The notes: generated from the sequence alone by a model not told the origin. DNA of 64,000 bases from Hoylesella enoeca JCM 12259 (GCF_000613405.1 NZ_BAIX01000007.1:26408-90407), one strand, 5' to 3'. Counted from the first letter of the stretch, positions 18,498 through 27,914 are shown. Translations and numbers: made by a program.

Positions 18498-18544
18498 CCT
18501 CATCAACTCACAAACTTATGAACTCATCAACTCATAAACTTATG
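18498..18544 (+). repeat. Tandem 24-nt phrase repeat before sufC
   Basis: Two nearly identical 24-nt copies, each of the form AACTCATCAACTCA followed by YAAACTTATG, run up to the sufC start codon. The second copy ends in the ATG used as the start. Similar ACTCATAAACTTA-like phrases occur in other gaps (for example 24000-24080, 45590-45650 and 50665-50820), and are typical filler between genes here. Confidence 0.7.
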
Positions 18545-19294
18545 TTGCAAGTAAAAGATTTACACGCCTCAATTGCAGGCAAAGAGATATTGCGGGGCAT
18601 TGATCTCACCGTACGAGATGGCGAAACCCACGCTATAATGGGCCCCAACGGATCGGGTAAAAGTACACTGTCGGCCGTGTTGGTGGGCAATCCACTCTAC
18701 GAGGTTACACGTGGAGAGGCTTACTTTAACGGTAAAAACCTACTCGAAATGAAGCCCGAAGACAGGGCCAATGAGGGCTTGTTTCTCTCGTTTCAATATC
18801 CGGTTGAGATTCCGGGTGTATCTATGACCAACTTTATGCGTGCTGCCATCAACGAGAAACGCAAGTATCTGGGACTCCCGCCGATGTCTGCCGCCGACTT
18901 CATCAAGCTGATGAAAGAGAAGCGAAGCATTGTAGAACTCGACGCAAAATTGTCCAATCGCTCTGTGAATGAGGGTTTCAGCGGAGGCGAAAAGAAACGA
19001 AACGAGATCTTCCAGATGGCTATGCTCGAGCCGAAATTGGCTATTTTGGATGAAACAGACTCCGGTTTAGATGTCGATGCACTGCGTATTGTGGCCGAGG
19101 GTGTCAATAAATTGAAGCGTGCTGATACGTCGACTATAGTCATAACACATTACGAACGTCTGCTTGATATCCTCAAACCTGACGTCATTCACGTGCTTTA
19201 CAAGGGGCGAATTGTGAAGTCCGGCGGGCCAGAATTAGCCAAAGAGATCGAAGCCAAAGGCTATGACTGGATTAAAGCAGAGGTCGGTGAATAA
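18542..19294 (+). CDS. sufC: Fe-S cluster assembly ATPase SufC
   Basis: A 250-residue ABC-type ATPase that powers the SufBCD scaffold. It has Walker A GPNGSGKST, the Q-loop QYPVEIPGV, signature FSGGEKKRNE, Walker B LAILDETDSGLD and the switch His in VITHYERLL. I use ATG 18542 (MLQVKDLHASIAGKE), which matches the usual SufC N-terminus. An in-frame ATG at 18518 would add eight residues encoded by the 24-nt repeat. It lies between sufB (132 bp upstream) and sufD (17 bp downstream). Confidence 0.95.
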   Translation: MLQVKDLHASIAGKEILRGIDLTVRDGETHAIMGPNGSGKSTLSAVLVGNPLYEVTRGEAYFNGKNLLEMKPEDRANEGLFLSFQYPVEIPGVSMTNFMRAAINEKRKYLGLPPMSAADFIKLMKEKRSIVELDAKLSNRSVNEGFSGGEKKRNEIFQMAMLEPKLAILDETDSGLDVDALRIVAEGVNKLKRADTSTIVITHYERLLDILKPDVIHVLYKGRIVKSGGPELAKEIEAKGYDWIKAEVGE

Positions 19295-19311
19295 GCAAGA
19301 AGACTGAATTT

Positions 19312-20663
19312 ATGCAAAGCGAAAAACAATATATCGACCTGTATGAGGCCAATCGGCAGGTGATTTTCGACCATTCTGCTGCACCGCTCAATGCCGTTCG
19401 CGACCGAGCTTTTGATGACTTCCGTCGCCAAGGGTTCCCTTCGCGTAAACAAGAACGATATAAATATACCGACATACAGCAACTTTTCGAGCCCGATTAC
19501 GGGTTGAATCTCAAACGAATCGACATTCCCGTCAACCCATACGACGTCTTCAGCTGTGACGTTCCCAATCTGAGTACATCACTGTATTTCGTTGTCAACG
19601 ACAGTTTTTACACCCGAACGCAACCCAAAGTACAGCTGCCCGAGGCGTTTTGGTTGATTCGCTCAACCGAGTGGCTGCTGATCGGCCCGAGCTTATTGCC
19701 CGTTATTATGCAAAGTTGGCCCAAACGGCCGACGATGCGATAACGGCGCTCAACACGATGCTGGCCGAAGACGGACTCGTTGTGTATGTTCCGCGGGGCG
19801 TAAAGATAGATCGCACCATTCAAGTGGTGAATATTCTCCGCTCGGATGTCGATTTGATGGTTAACCGTCGGGTGTTGATCGTACTCGAAGAAGGTGCAGA
19901 AGCAAAGTTTCTTTTCTGCGATCACACGATGGACGACCGCAATTTCCTGGCCACACAGGTGATAGAGGCGTACGTGGAAGCCAACGCTCAGCTCGATCTT
20001 TACTGTTTGGAGGAAACCCATTACAAGAATGTCAGGGTGAGCAATGTGTATATTGAGCAGCAGGCCGACAGTCGGGTGAATCACAATGTCATCACACTTC
20101 ACAACGGAATTACACGCAATCGTGCCGACCTTATATTCAAAGGCGAGGGTGCTGAATGTAATCTCTGCGGCTGTGTCGTGGCCGACGGGCAACAGCACGT
20201 AGACAACAATACGATGATAGACCATCAAGTGCCGCGCTGTACCAGTCGGGAACTCTATAAATATGTACTCGACGACCGATCAACCGGAGCTTTTGCGAGC
20301 CGCGTATTGGTACGTCATGGAGCACAGAAGACCAGTTCCGAGGAGCGCAATCAGAACATCTGCGTCACCAAGGAGGCTCGAATGTTTACGCAACCGATGC
20401 TCGAAATCTATGCCGACGACGTGAAATGCGCCCACGGTTCGACTGTAGGCCAGCTCAATGATGCCGCTCTTTTCTATATGCGTCAGCGTGGAATCAGTCT
20501 TGAAGAAGCCAAGCTCTTGCTCGAATTTGCCTTTATCAACGAGGTGATCGACCAAATGCAGCTCACACCTTTGCGCGATCGCCTGCACCATTTAGTGGAA
20601 AAACGCTTCCGTGGTGAACTCGATCGATGTGAGGGATGCAGGCAATTAAGAATGGAAAAGTGA
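19312..20663 (+). CDS. sufD: Fe-S cluster assembly protein SufD (one-base frameshift in this sequence)
   Basis: SufD is the SufB paralogue that completes the SufBC2D complex. The N-terminal part runs to about 19646 in one frame (SRKQERYKYTDIQQLFEP) and the rest continues in another (VDSLNRVAADRPELIARYY, LVVYVPRGVKIDRTIQV, STGAFASRVLVRHGAQKTSSEERNQN, CAHGSTVGQLNDAALFYMRQRGI). One additional G in the run at about 19643-19645 joins PKVQLPEG to VLVDSLNRVA, giving 450 residues, the usual length. This looks like a sequencing artefact rather than a broken gene. Confidence 0.9.
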
Positions 20664-20798
20664 AAAGGTGAAAGGGTGAAAAGGGATGAATGATGATTAA
20701 TGAAAGATGAAAAGAGGATTAAAAGAGTAAGAAAGTAAGAGATTAAGATAATGAAAGGGGATACGTCTACTATCGAAGGTGCCAATTATGAATTGTGA

Positions 20799-22013
20799 AT
20801 GATGAATGATAAATTAATCCGTGCTTCTTTTCCGATACTCTCTCGCGAGGTGTATGGGCATCCGTTGGTTTATCTCGACAATGCAGCTACCACGCAAAAG
20901 CCGCTTTGTGTGCTCGATGCTATGCGTGAAGAGTATCTCAATGTCAATGCAAATGTGCATCGAGGCGTGCACTATCTCTCTCAGCAAGCTACCGACTTGC
21001 ACGAGCAAGCACGCGAAACCGTGCGCCGGTTTATCAACGCTCGTTCGACGAATGAGATTGTTTTCACCCGCGGAACCACCGAAAGTCTGAACCTTGTAGC
21101 CACTTCTTTCTGCGACGGCGAGATGCAACCGGGCGATGAAGTGATTGTCTCGGTGATGGAACACCATTCTAATATCGTGCCGTGGCAGTTACAAGCGGCT
21201 CGTAAAGGCATTGCCATCCGCGTGATTCCAATGACCGATCGCGGTGAACTCGACATACAGGCGTATGCTAATCTGTTTACATCACGCACGCGATTGGTAA
21301 GCGTTGCCCACGTAAGTAACGTGCTCGGGACGGTGAATCCCGTGCAAGACATCATCCGAATAGCTCACGAACACGATGTCCCCGTGGTGTTGGATGGGGC
21401 TCAAAGTGCTCCTCATTTTAAGGTGGATATGCAGGAGTTAGACTGTGATTTCTTTGCTTTCAGCGGACATAAGATGTATGGTCCCACAGGCATTGGTGTG
21501 CTTTACGGCAAGGAGTCGTGGTTAGACCGCCTGCCGCCGTATCAAGGCGGCGGTGAGATGATTGCCAATGTAGACTTTGAAAAGACAACATTCGCCGAGC
21601 TCCCGTTCAAATTCGAGGCCGGCACACCTGATTATATTGCCACTCACGGACTTGCAACGGCCATCCGATTTATGACCGATCTCGGTCTCGATAATATTCA
21701 ACGGCATGAGCAGGAGCTTACCCGTTATGCCGTGCAGGAGCTGAAAACAATTGAGGGGATACGACTGTTCGGTGAGGCAGAGCATCAGGATGCCGTGGTA
21801 AGTTTTCTTGTTCGCGACATCCATCACTTAGATATGGGCACGCTATTAGACCGCCTCGGCATTGCTGTTCGCACCGGGCACCACTGTGCTCAGCCGCTAA
21901 TGACGCACTTGGGCATTGCCGGAACGGTGCGGGCTTCATTTGCTTTGTACAACAAGAAAGCAGAGATCGATGCACTCGTAGCAGGCATTCGGCGTGTAAG
22001 CAATATGTTTTAA
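20799..22013 (+). CDS. sufS: Cysteine desulfurase SufS
   Basis: A 404-residue PLP enzyme that takes sulfur from cysteine for the Suf system. Visible: YLDNAATTQKP (residues 23-33), FTRGTTESLNLVA, SVMEHHSNIVPWQ, the PLP-lysine context DFFAFSGHKMYGPTGIGVLYG (about 218-238) and the active-site loop cysteine in RTGHHCAQPLM (about 364-374). Fourth gene of the suf operon. The 135-bp gap from sufD is purine-rich with GTGAAAAGG-like repeats. The rnhB gene follows 11 bp downstream and is probably co-transcribed. Confidence 0.95.
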   Translation: MMNDKLIRASFPILSREVYGHPLVYLDNAATTQKPLCVLDAMREEYLNVNANVHRGVHYLSQQATDLHEQARETVRRFINARSTNEIVFTRGTTESLNLVATSFCDGEMQPGDEVIVSVMEHHSNIVPWQLQAARKGIAIRVIPMTDRGELDIQAYANLFTSRTRLVSVAHVSNVLGTVNPVQDIIRIAHEHDVPVVLDGAQSAPHFKVDMQELDCDFFAFSGHKMYGPTGIGVLYGKESWLDRLPPYQGGGEMIANVDFEKTTFAELPFKFEAGTPDYIATHGLATAIRFMTDLGLDNIQRHEQELTRYAVQELKTIEGIRLFGEAEHQDAVVSFLVRDIHHLDMGTLLDRLGIAVRTGHHCAQPLMTHLGIAGTVRASFALYNKKAEIDALVAGIRRVSNMF

Positions 22014-22024
22014 GTGCGAGTCGA

Positions 22025-22627
22025 ATGCTTACCCCACATTACTATAACGGTCTGATCGAGGCTGGATGCGATGAAGCGGGACGCGGATGTTTGGCCGGAA
22101 GCGTCTTCGCAGCAGCTGTTATCCTACCCGATGATTATGATAATCCGGCGCTGAACGATTCTAAGAAGTTGTCGTCTAAGTGTCGGTCGCAGCTCCGCCA
22201 GGCGATAGAGCGCGACGCATTGGCGTGGGCTGTGGGAGTGGTTACACCCGAAGAGATTGACCGAATCAATATTCTCCGTGCCAGCTTTTTGGCTATGCAC
22301 CGCGCGTTAGACCAGCTTCGGGTGCGCCCACAGGCCATTATCGTTGACGGAAATCGGTTTGTTCCTTATCAGAATTTGCCTTTCACCACCATCGTTAAAG
22401 GCGATGGAAAATATCAGTCGATAGCTGCTGCGAGCATTCTGGCCAAAACCCATCGCGACGAATATATGCAGCAGCTGGCGTGCGAATATCCCGTGTACGA
22501 TTGGGCGAGCAATAAAGGCTATCCCACTCGTCGTCATCGCGAGGCCATCCGTGCATTTGGCATCAGTCCCTATCACCGCCGTAGTTTCCAGCTTTTAGGT
22601 GAGTTGGACCTCTTGTTTGATGATTGA
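22025..22627 (+). CDS. rnhB: Ribonuclease HII
   Basis: A 200-residue nuclease that cuts the RNA strand of RNA/DNA hybrids and embedded ribonucleotides. Motifs: EAGCDEAGRGCLAGSVFAAAVILP (catalytic Asp-Glu near 13-14), LNDSKKLSSKCR, IIVDGNRF (catalytic Asp) and KGDGKYQSIAAASILAKTHRDEYM, ending with the NKGYPTRRHREAIRAFGISPYHRRSF block. It starts 11 bp after sufS. Confidence 0.95.
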   Translation: MLTPHYYNGLIEAGCDEAGRGCLAGSVFAAAVILPDDYDNPALNDSKKLSSKCRSQLRQAIERDALAWAVGVVTPEEIDRINILRASFLAMHRALDQLRVRPQAIIVDGNRFVPYQNLPFTTIVKGDGKYQSIAAASILAKTHRDEYMQQLACEYPVYDWASNKGYPTRRHREAIRAFGISPYHRRSFQLLGELDLLFDD

Positions 22628-22748
22628 GAACTGACATTTGAGAATTGATCAATTAAGAATTGACAAATCATCATTCGCCAATTACGTTGTAGTCCCAAAG
22701 CCCCAAACACATAACACCAATAGCATCTATATATCCTTATTTATCAGA

Positions 22749-22858
22749 CAGATGCGGACCACCCTGCAACAAGCCGTCAGTTGTGTTGCAACGAAGCATG
22801 AATCGCACGACAACCCATGCTTACTTACGTCACAACAAATCATGAGTTGCAACGCGAT
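22749..22858. repeat. 22-bp degenerate tandem array A4 (5 units)
   Basis: Units at 22749, 22771, 22793, 22815 and 22837. The core is poorly kept (AAGCCGTCA, GAAGCATGA, CCATGCTTA, AAATCATGA). The spacer endings CTGCAAC, TTGCAAC, CGACAAC and GTCACAAC and the exact period identify it. It lies in the 412-bp gap between rnhB and rpmH; the rest of that gap holds only AATTGA-type filler and the rpmH terminator. Confidence 0.6.
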
Positions 22859-22962
22859 CTATTCGATCTATCCGTTTACTTGTCAACTCGTCTGCTGCGA
22901 CCTAACTCAGAAAAGGTATCGTGCTGCACACCTTTGAACAAGCGGTTGAGCACAAATGAATA

Positions 22963-22996
22963 AAAAAACAGCAAACTCCGATCAAGGAATTTGCTG
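22963..22996 (-). terminator. Rho-independent terminator of rpmH
   Basis: Read on the minus strand, CAGCAAATTCC pairs with GGAGTTTGCTG around a short loop and is followed by seven Ts (22969-22963). It lies about 44 bp after the rpmH stop. Confidence 0.8.
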
Positions 22997-23039
22997 CCGT
23001 ACGTTGGTTTACTAACCTGCAAAGGATGTGCGGAAAGCC

Positions 23040-23195
23040 TTATTTTCCGTGGTGCTCATCAGAAACTGTGAGTTTCTTTCGACCGCGAGCACGACGCGAT
23101 GCCAACACACGCCGACCATTCTTTGTTGCCATTCTCTCGCGGAAACCGTGCTTGTTCACTCTCCGTCTGTTGTGAGGCTGAAATGTTCTTTTCAT
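23040..23195 (-). CDS. rpmH: 50S ribosomal protein L34
   Basis: A 51-residue basic protein, [20 protein letters not shown] then [20 protein letters not shown] ending [12 protein letters not shown]. It matches L34 throughout, including the TFQP, HGFR and GRRVL blocks; the short acidic tail is typical of Bacteroidota. It is divergent from efp and followed by a terminator. No rnpA or dnaA neighbour is present. Confidence 0.95.
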   Translation of the reverse strand: MKRTFQPHNRRRVNKHGFRERMATKNGRRVLASRRARGRKKLTVSDEHHGK

Positions 23196-23321
23196 TGTTA
23201 CGACTGTATTTTTATTGTTAATATTTTACGCTTTGGGGTGCAAAATTACGCAATTCTTTTGTAATCACCAAGGAAAAGCGCTTTTTTAGCGTCCAATCTA
23301 CGGTTTTTTGCATTTTATTTG

Positions 23322-23330
23322 TAACTTTGC
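23322..23330 (+). promoter_or_regulatory. -7 element of the efp promoter
   Basis: TAACTTTGC matches the Bacteroidota -7 consensus TAnnTTTG and lies 58 bp before the efp ATG. No TTTG at the usual -33 spacing was seen, though the region is T-rich. Confidence 0.6.
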
Positions 23331-23387
23331 AGCGCTTCAAAGAACAGTCAATCGACACATATTATCATTCATTCAAGATAAAACAAA

Positions 23388-23954
23388 ATGATCAATTCAC
23401 AGGAGATTAAGATCGGAACGTGCATCCGTCTTGACAATCAGATCTTCACTTGCATCGATTTTCAGCATGTGAAACCGGGCAAGGGAAACACCGTTATGCG
23501 CACAAAGTTGAAGAATGTGACCACAGGTCGCGTGCTGGATCGCACCTTTCAGGTGGGTTTCAAACTCGAAGACGTGCGCATAGAACGCCGTCCTTACCAG
23601 TATCTTTACCAAGACGGGGAGGACTATATATTCATGAATCAAGAGACTTTTGAGCAAGCTCCCATCCCCAGAGAAGCCGTTACGGGCATCGATTTTATGA
23701 AAGAAGGCGACGTGGTGGAAGTGGTTACCGATACAACCGACGGCACTGTGCTCTTCGCCGAAATGCCAGTGAAGACGGTGTTGCGCGTCACGCACTCGGA
23801 ACCGGGCCTCAAAGGAGATACCGCAACAAATGCAACCAAGCCTGCAACATTGGAAACCGGCGTTGAAATTCGCGTCCCGTTGTTTATCAACGAAGGTGAA
23901 CTGGTGCAGGTAGATACGCGCGACGGATCTTATTTGCAGCGTGTGAAAGAGTGA
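23388..23954 (+). CDS. efp: Elongation factor P
   Basis: A 188-residue factor that relieves ribosome stalling at proline stretches. The KOW-like domain I carries the tip loop VKPGKGNTVMRTKLKNV with the modifiable lysine at about position 32 (PGKGN). Domain II (FMNQETFEQAPIPREAVTG) and domain III end with the conserved ETGVEIRVPLFINEGELVQVDTRDGSYLQRV block. Monocistronic. Confidence 0.96.
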   Translation: MINSQEIKIGTCIRLDNQIFTCIDFQHVKPGKGNTVMRTKLKNVTTGRVLDRTFQVGFKLEDVRIERRPYQYLYQDGEDYIFMNQETFEQAPIPREAVTGIDFMKEGDVVEVVTDTTDGTVLFAEMPVKTVLRVTHSEPGLKGDTATNATKPATLETGVEIRVPLFINEGELVQVDTRDGSYLQRVKE

Positions 23955-24085
23955 GACTACATGTTTTTAAGTGTATGAGTTTTTAAGATTTTGAAATCAA
24001 CTTACCATTCATTCAAAACTTAAAAACGCATATACTTAAAAACAAAACAGCTTACTCACTTACCAACCCACTAACTCACGTACTA

Positions 24086-25081
24086 TTGAAATACTCATTC
24101 ATCATCCCCGTTTATAATCGTCCCGACGAGGTGGACGAGTTATTGGAAAGCCTCACAACGCAAAGTTTAAAGTCGTTTGAGGTGATTATCGTCGAAGACG
24201 GATCATCAGTGACATGCCGGGAAGTGTGCAATCGCTATACCGACAAGCTGGATTTGAAGTATTTCGAGAAGTCAAATTCTGGCCCGGGACAGTCTCGTAA
24301 CTATGGTGCCGAGCGTTCTTCGGGCGACTATCTCATTGTGTTGGATAGCGATGTGGTGCTTCCTGCGGGTTATTTGCAGGCTGTTGATGATGAATTGAAG
24401 CGTGAACCGGCCGACGCTTTTGGTGGTCCCGACAGCGCACACGCGTCTTTTACCGATACGCAGAAGGCCATCTCGTATTCGATGACAGCCTTTTTCACTA
24501 CGGGAGGAATACGTGGCGGCAAAAAGAAACTCGATAAATTCTATCCCCGTTCATTCAATATGGGTATCCGACGCGATGTTTATGCGCAGCTCGGAGGCTT
24601 CTCCAAGATGCGCTTCGGAGAAGATATCGACTTTTCAATACGCATTTTTAAAGCCGGATGCAGCTGTCGTTTGTTTCCCGAAGCATGGGTTTGGCACAAA
24701 CGACGGACCGATTTTCGCAAGTTCTTTCGACAAGTTTACAACAGCGGAATAGCCCGAATCAATCTCTATAAAAAATATCCCGAATCGCTAAAAGCCGTGC
24801 ATTTACTGCCGATGTTGTTCACAGTCGGCGTATTGTTATTGGTCGTATTGTCGGCTTTTTTGCGTTCGTTATGGCCTCTCTCACTACTTTTGTTTTATGC
24901 AGCCATCATTTTTGGCGATGCGTTGCGTGTCTCTCGAAACCTCAAAGTGGCATTGCTGGCCGTCGTGGCAGCCTTTACTCAACTGATGGGTTACGGCTTC
25001 GGTTTTCTCAATGCATGGTGGAAACGCTGCGTGTTAGGGCGCGATGCGTTCAGCGCTTTTGAACGAACGTTTTATAAATAA
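24086..25081 (+). CDS. Family 2 glycosyltransferase with C-terminal membrane segments
   Basis: A 331-residue protein beginning at a TTG codon, since the KYSFIIPVYNRPDEVDELLES start of the GT-A fold follows immediately and no ATG is nearby. GT2 features: VEDGSS (residues about 38-43), the DxD-like VLDSDVVLP (about 88-96), GGFSKMRFGEDIDFSIR (acceptor/ED motif) and, after a basic region, hydrophobic stretches at about 233-300 that probably anchor it to the inner membrane. The sugar and acceptor are unknown. The stop overlaps the radC start (TAATG), so the two genes are translationally coupled. Confidence 0.85.
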   Translation: MKYSFIIPVYNRPDEVDELLESLTTQSLKSFEVIIVEDGSSVTCREVCNRYTDKLDLKYFEKSNSGPGQSRNYGAERSSGDYLIVLDSDVVLPAGYLQAVDDELKREPADAFGGPDSAHASFTDTQKAISYSMTAFFTTGGIRGGKKKLDKFYPRSFNMGIRRDVYAQLGGFSKMRFGEDIDFSIRIFKAGCSCRLFPEAWVWHKRRTDFRKFFRQVYNSGIARINLYKKYPESLKAVHLLPMLFTVGVLLLVVLSAFLRSLWPLSLLLFYAAIIFGDALRVSRNLKVALLAVVAAFTQLMGYGFGFLNAWWKRCVLGRDAFSAFERTFYK

Positions 25082-25767
25082 TGGATTCCCTCCCCATTTC
25101 TCAATGGTCTTTGGAAGATCGTCCACGTGAAAAGTTGGAACGATTAGGTGCTTCGGCACTGTCGAATGCCGAACTTTTGGCCATTCTCATAGGCTCTGGT
25201 TCTGCCCAGGAGAGTGCTGTTGACTTAATGAAACGCCTGCTACACGACTGCAACAACAATCTGAATACATTGGGAAAACACACCATTCACGATCTCATGA
25301 ACTATAAAGGGATCGGCGAAGCAAAAGCTATCACCATTCTGGCAGCCTGCGAACTGGGCAAGCGACGTGCTCGCGAGAAAGCCGAGGAACGCGCAGATCT
25401 GAGTTCGGCAACGGCTATTTACAACCTGATGCACCCCCGAATGCAAGATTTGAGCATCGAAGAGGCTTACGTCTTGCTGTTGAATCGCAACTATAAACTC
25501 ATCAAGGATGTGCTCATCAGCCGTGGCGGCATCAGCGAAACGGCCATCGACGTGCGCATAATCATTCGAGAAGCGTTGCTAAACAACGCCACCATCGTTG
25601 CACTTTGTCACAATCATCCCAGCAACAACAACTCGCCCAGTCCCGAAGACGATTGTATCACGCAGCTCGTTAAGAATGCCTGCAATCTGATGCGCATCTA
25701 TTTCCTCGACCATGTCATCATCACCGATGGCCGATATTACAGTTATCACGAGAACGGAAGACTTTAA
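25081..25767 (+). CDS. radC: RadC family JAB-domain protein
   Basis: A 228-residue cytoplasmic protein. The N-terminal helix-hairpin-helix part (RPREKLERLGASALSNAELLAILIGSG; IGEAKAITILAACELGKR) is followed by a JAB1/MPN-type metalloprotease-like domain with the metal-site pattern ALCHNHPSNNNSPSPEDD (HxH...D, residues about 176-193). The family was once linked to DNA repair, but its biochemical role is unresolved. The start ATG overlaps the stop of the glycosyltransferase by one base. Confidence 0.92.
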   Translation: MDSLPISQWSLEDRPREKLERLGASALSNAELLAILIGSGSAQESAVDLMKRLLHDCNNNLNTLGKHTIHDLMNYKGIGEAKAITILAACELGKRRAREKAEERADLSSATAIYNLMHPRMQDLSIEEAYVLLLNRNYKLIKDVLISRGGISETAIDVRIIIREALLNNATIVALCHNHPSNNNSPSPEDDCITQLVKNACNLMRIYFLDHVIITDGRYYSYHENGRL

Positions 25768-25808
25768 TCCTCATTGAGAATGAAGGCTTGAGAATTGGGC
25801 GTTGAGCT

Positions 25809-26026
25809 TCAGATACAAAAACAAAAGAGCATACTTCACATGGAATCCATAGCTCATGCCCCATCAGATATCTATAAACGACACTGCAACTAACCATCGA
25901 TCGCGCTGCAACTAATGCTTACTTGTCGTGCCATTTACAGTCAATTGACGTGTGGTTTGTAAACATTTGATTACTAATGACATATAACATTCAATCGATG
26001 TATGCTCTTTTGGTTTTGTATTTGAG
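25809..26026. repeat. 22-bp array A5 inside an imperfect inverted repeat
   Basis: Four units occupy 25869-25956 (starts 25869, 25891, 25913 and 25935), the clearest reading TAACCATCG plus ATCGCGCTGCAAC-like spacer. The array is bracketed by inverted arms. The outer 23 bp (25812-25834, GATACAAAAACAAAAGAGC; and 26000-26022) pair with only two mismatches, and the inner arms pair loosely up to ATAAAC / GTTTGT. The element fills most of the 362-bp gap between radC and the PASTA gene. Confidence 0.65.
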
Positions 26027-26098
26027 ACTCAATCAACGAATTATCACTTCTCAATTGTCAATTATCAATTCCTAACACGGTTTCTCACTTTTATTTTC

Positions 26099-26107
26099 TA
26101 ACTTTGC
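26099..26107 (+). promoter_or_regulatory. -7 element before the PASTA gene
   Basis: TAACTTTGC, 23 bp upstream of the ATG at 26130, matches the Bacteroidota -7 consensus. The short leader is normal for this phylum. No clear -33 TTTG was seen. Confidence 0.6.
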
Positions 26108-26129
26108 ATCTGACAATGAAACGAACGGA

Positions 26130-26834
26130 ATGAAGTCTTCGGATTTTGTACATAAACTGATGGGTAAATACCTTTGGGGCAATCTCTTAGCCATGATTGC
26201 GGTGATCATTGTGTTGGGACTCGGCGTCAAATTCGGGCTCGACATCTACACCCATCACGGCGAAGCCATATCGATTCCCAATGTGCTGCATAAATCTTAC
26301 GAAGACGCCAAACATATTCTCAACGATGCCGGACTGCAAGTCGAAGTCGCAGATACGGGTTATGTCAAGACGCTTCCACCCGGATCGATCCTCGCCCAAT
26401 CGCCGGGTGCAGGAGAACGAGTGAAGACCGGGCATATCGTTTACCTCACGATCAACTCGCTGAACACGCCGACCATTACCCTGCCGGATGTTATCGACAA
26501 CAGTTCTCTGCGTGAAGCGATGGCCAAACTCAAGGCAATGGGCTTTAAGTTGGGGCCACCCGAGTTTATTCCAGGTGAAAAAGATTGGGTGTACGGTGTC
26601 TTGGTGCAGGGCCACCACGTGTCGACTGGCGACAGAATATCCATAGACGACGTACTGACAATACAAGTCGGCAACGGCATGCGTAGTGAATCAGACTCCG
26701 TGAACTATGTAGACCCCATTGAACAAGGCACAGAAGGCGATGTCGATGAGTTCGAAGAGGTGACAGGTCCGCCTACGAACGAGTCGCCAACAGCACCGAA
26801 ACCCGCACCGGCCAACGGTCAGGAAAAGAAGTGA
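26130..26834 (+). CDS. PASTA domain-containing membrane protein
   Basis: A 234-residue protein with one N-terminal membrane helix (about 15-37, NLLAMIAVIIVLGLGVKFGL) and two to three extracytoplasmic PASTA repeats (ISIPNVLHKSYEDAKHILNDA, TITLPDVIDNSSLREAMAKL). An acidic, Pro-rich tail ends it. PASTA domains bind peptidoglycan or muropeptides, so a cell-wall role is likely, fitting with ddl two genes downstream. There is no kinase domain. It overlaps the region upstream of rluD and the two are probably one operon. Confidence 0.85.
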   Translation: MKSSDFVHKLMGKYLWGNLLAMIAVIIVLGLGVKFGLDIYTHHGEAISIPNVLHKSYEDAKHILNDAGLQVEVADTGYVKTLPPGSILAQSPGAGERVKTGHIVYLTINSLNTPTITLPDVIDNSSLREAMAKLKAMGFKLGPPEFIPGEKDWVYGVLVQGHHVSTGDRISIDDVLTIQVGNGMRSESDSVNYVDPIEQGTEGDVDEFEEVTGPPTNESPTAPKPAPANGQEKK

Positions 26835-26836
26835 TA

Positions 26837-27901
26837 ATGACTGAATATACAGAAGAAATCGACGAATTGGAAGATGAACAACAGCCGCTCTATGAACATT
26901 TCCGCATCGTTGTAGACGAGGGGCAAAGCCCGTTGCGCATCGATAAATATATGTTCGAGAAGTTGCAGCATTCCAGTCGCAACCGCATTCAGCAGGCTGC
27001 GGATGCCGGTTTTGTGCATGTGAACGATCGTCCGGTGAAAAGTAATTATAAAGTTAGGTCCAACGACGTAATCACTTTAATGCTTGACCGCCCGCGACAC
27101 GATAGCACTATCGAGGCCGAGGACATCCCGTTGAACATCGTTTACGAAGATGCTGAGCTGCTGGTAGTCGATAAACCCGCTGGACTTGTTGTCCATCCGG
27201 GTGCCGGGAACTTCCATGGCACGTTGGTGAATGCCGTTGCCTGGCATCTGAAAGACTTGCCTTCGTATGATCCCAACGACCCCGAGGTTGGCTTGGTACA
27301 CCGTATCGATAAAGACACCAGCGGTCTGTTGCTTGTTGCGAAGACGCCCGATGCTAAGCGTAAGTTAGGTGTTCAGTTCTTCAATAAGACCACTCGGCGC
27401 AGTTATAACGCCTTGGTGTGGGGGCATTTTGCTGAAAATGAAGGTCGCATCGAGGGCAATATTGGGCGCGATCCACGTGATCGGCTACGGATGAAAGTAT
27501 TCGATCCCACTTCGGGTATCGGCAAACCGGCCATCACTCACTATCGCGTGCTCGAGCGTTTCGGCTATGTTACGTTGATAGAATGTATGCTCGAGACAGG
27601 CCGGACACATCAGATTCGAGCTCATTTGCGGCATATCGGTCACCCGTTGTTTGCCGATGAGCGTTATGGAGGTACCGAAATCCTGCGCGGTAACCGTAGT
27701 TCGACGTACAAGTCGTTCATTCAAAACTGCTTTAAATTATGCAATCGTCAGGCACTTCACGCCCGAACGCTGGGCTTCCGGCACCCGACTACTGGCCGAG
27801 AGATGGATTTCTGTGCACCGCTTCCGCGTGATATGGAGCAGCTGATAGATAAATGGAGAGCCTTTATAACGGGTACCACCATCGACACTTACGATAATTA
27901 A
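26837..27901 (+). CDS. rluD: RluD-family 23S rRNA pseudouridine synthase
   Basis: A 354-residue enzyme that isomerises uridines in 23S rRNA. The N-terminal S4 RNA-binding domain (LRIDKYMFEKLQHSSRNRIQQAADAGFVHVNDRPVKSNYKV) is followed by the catalytic domain with VVDKPAGLVVHPGAGNFHGTLVNA, the catalytic Asp in HRIDKDTSGLLLVAKT, and the motif GRTHQIRAHLRHIGHPLFADERYGG. I use ATG 26837; a GTG at 26831 overlapping the previous stop is an alternative. Family membership is firm; the exact uridine targets are inferred. Confidence 0.92.
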   Translation: MTEYTEEIDELEDEQQPLYEHFRIVVDEGQSPLRIDKYMFEKLQHSSRNRIQQAADAGFVHVNDRPVKSNYKVRSNDVITLMLDRPRHDSTIEAEDIPLNIVYEDAELLVVDKPAGLVVHPGAGNFHGTLVNAVAWHLKDLPSYDPNDPEVGLVHRIDKDTSGLLLVAKTPDAKRKLGVQFFNKTTRRSYNALVWGHFAENEGRIEGNIGRDPRDRLRMKVFDPTSGIGKPAITHYRVLERFGYVTLIECMLETGRTHQIRAHLRHIGHPLFADERYGGTEILRGNRSSTYKSFIQNCFKLCNRQALHARTLGFRHPTTGREMDFCAPLPRDMEQLIDKWRAFITGTTIDTYDN

Positions 27902-27914
27902 GGACACAAAAGAT

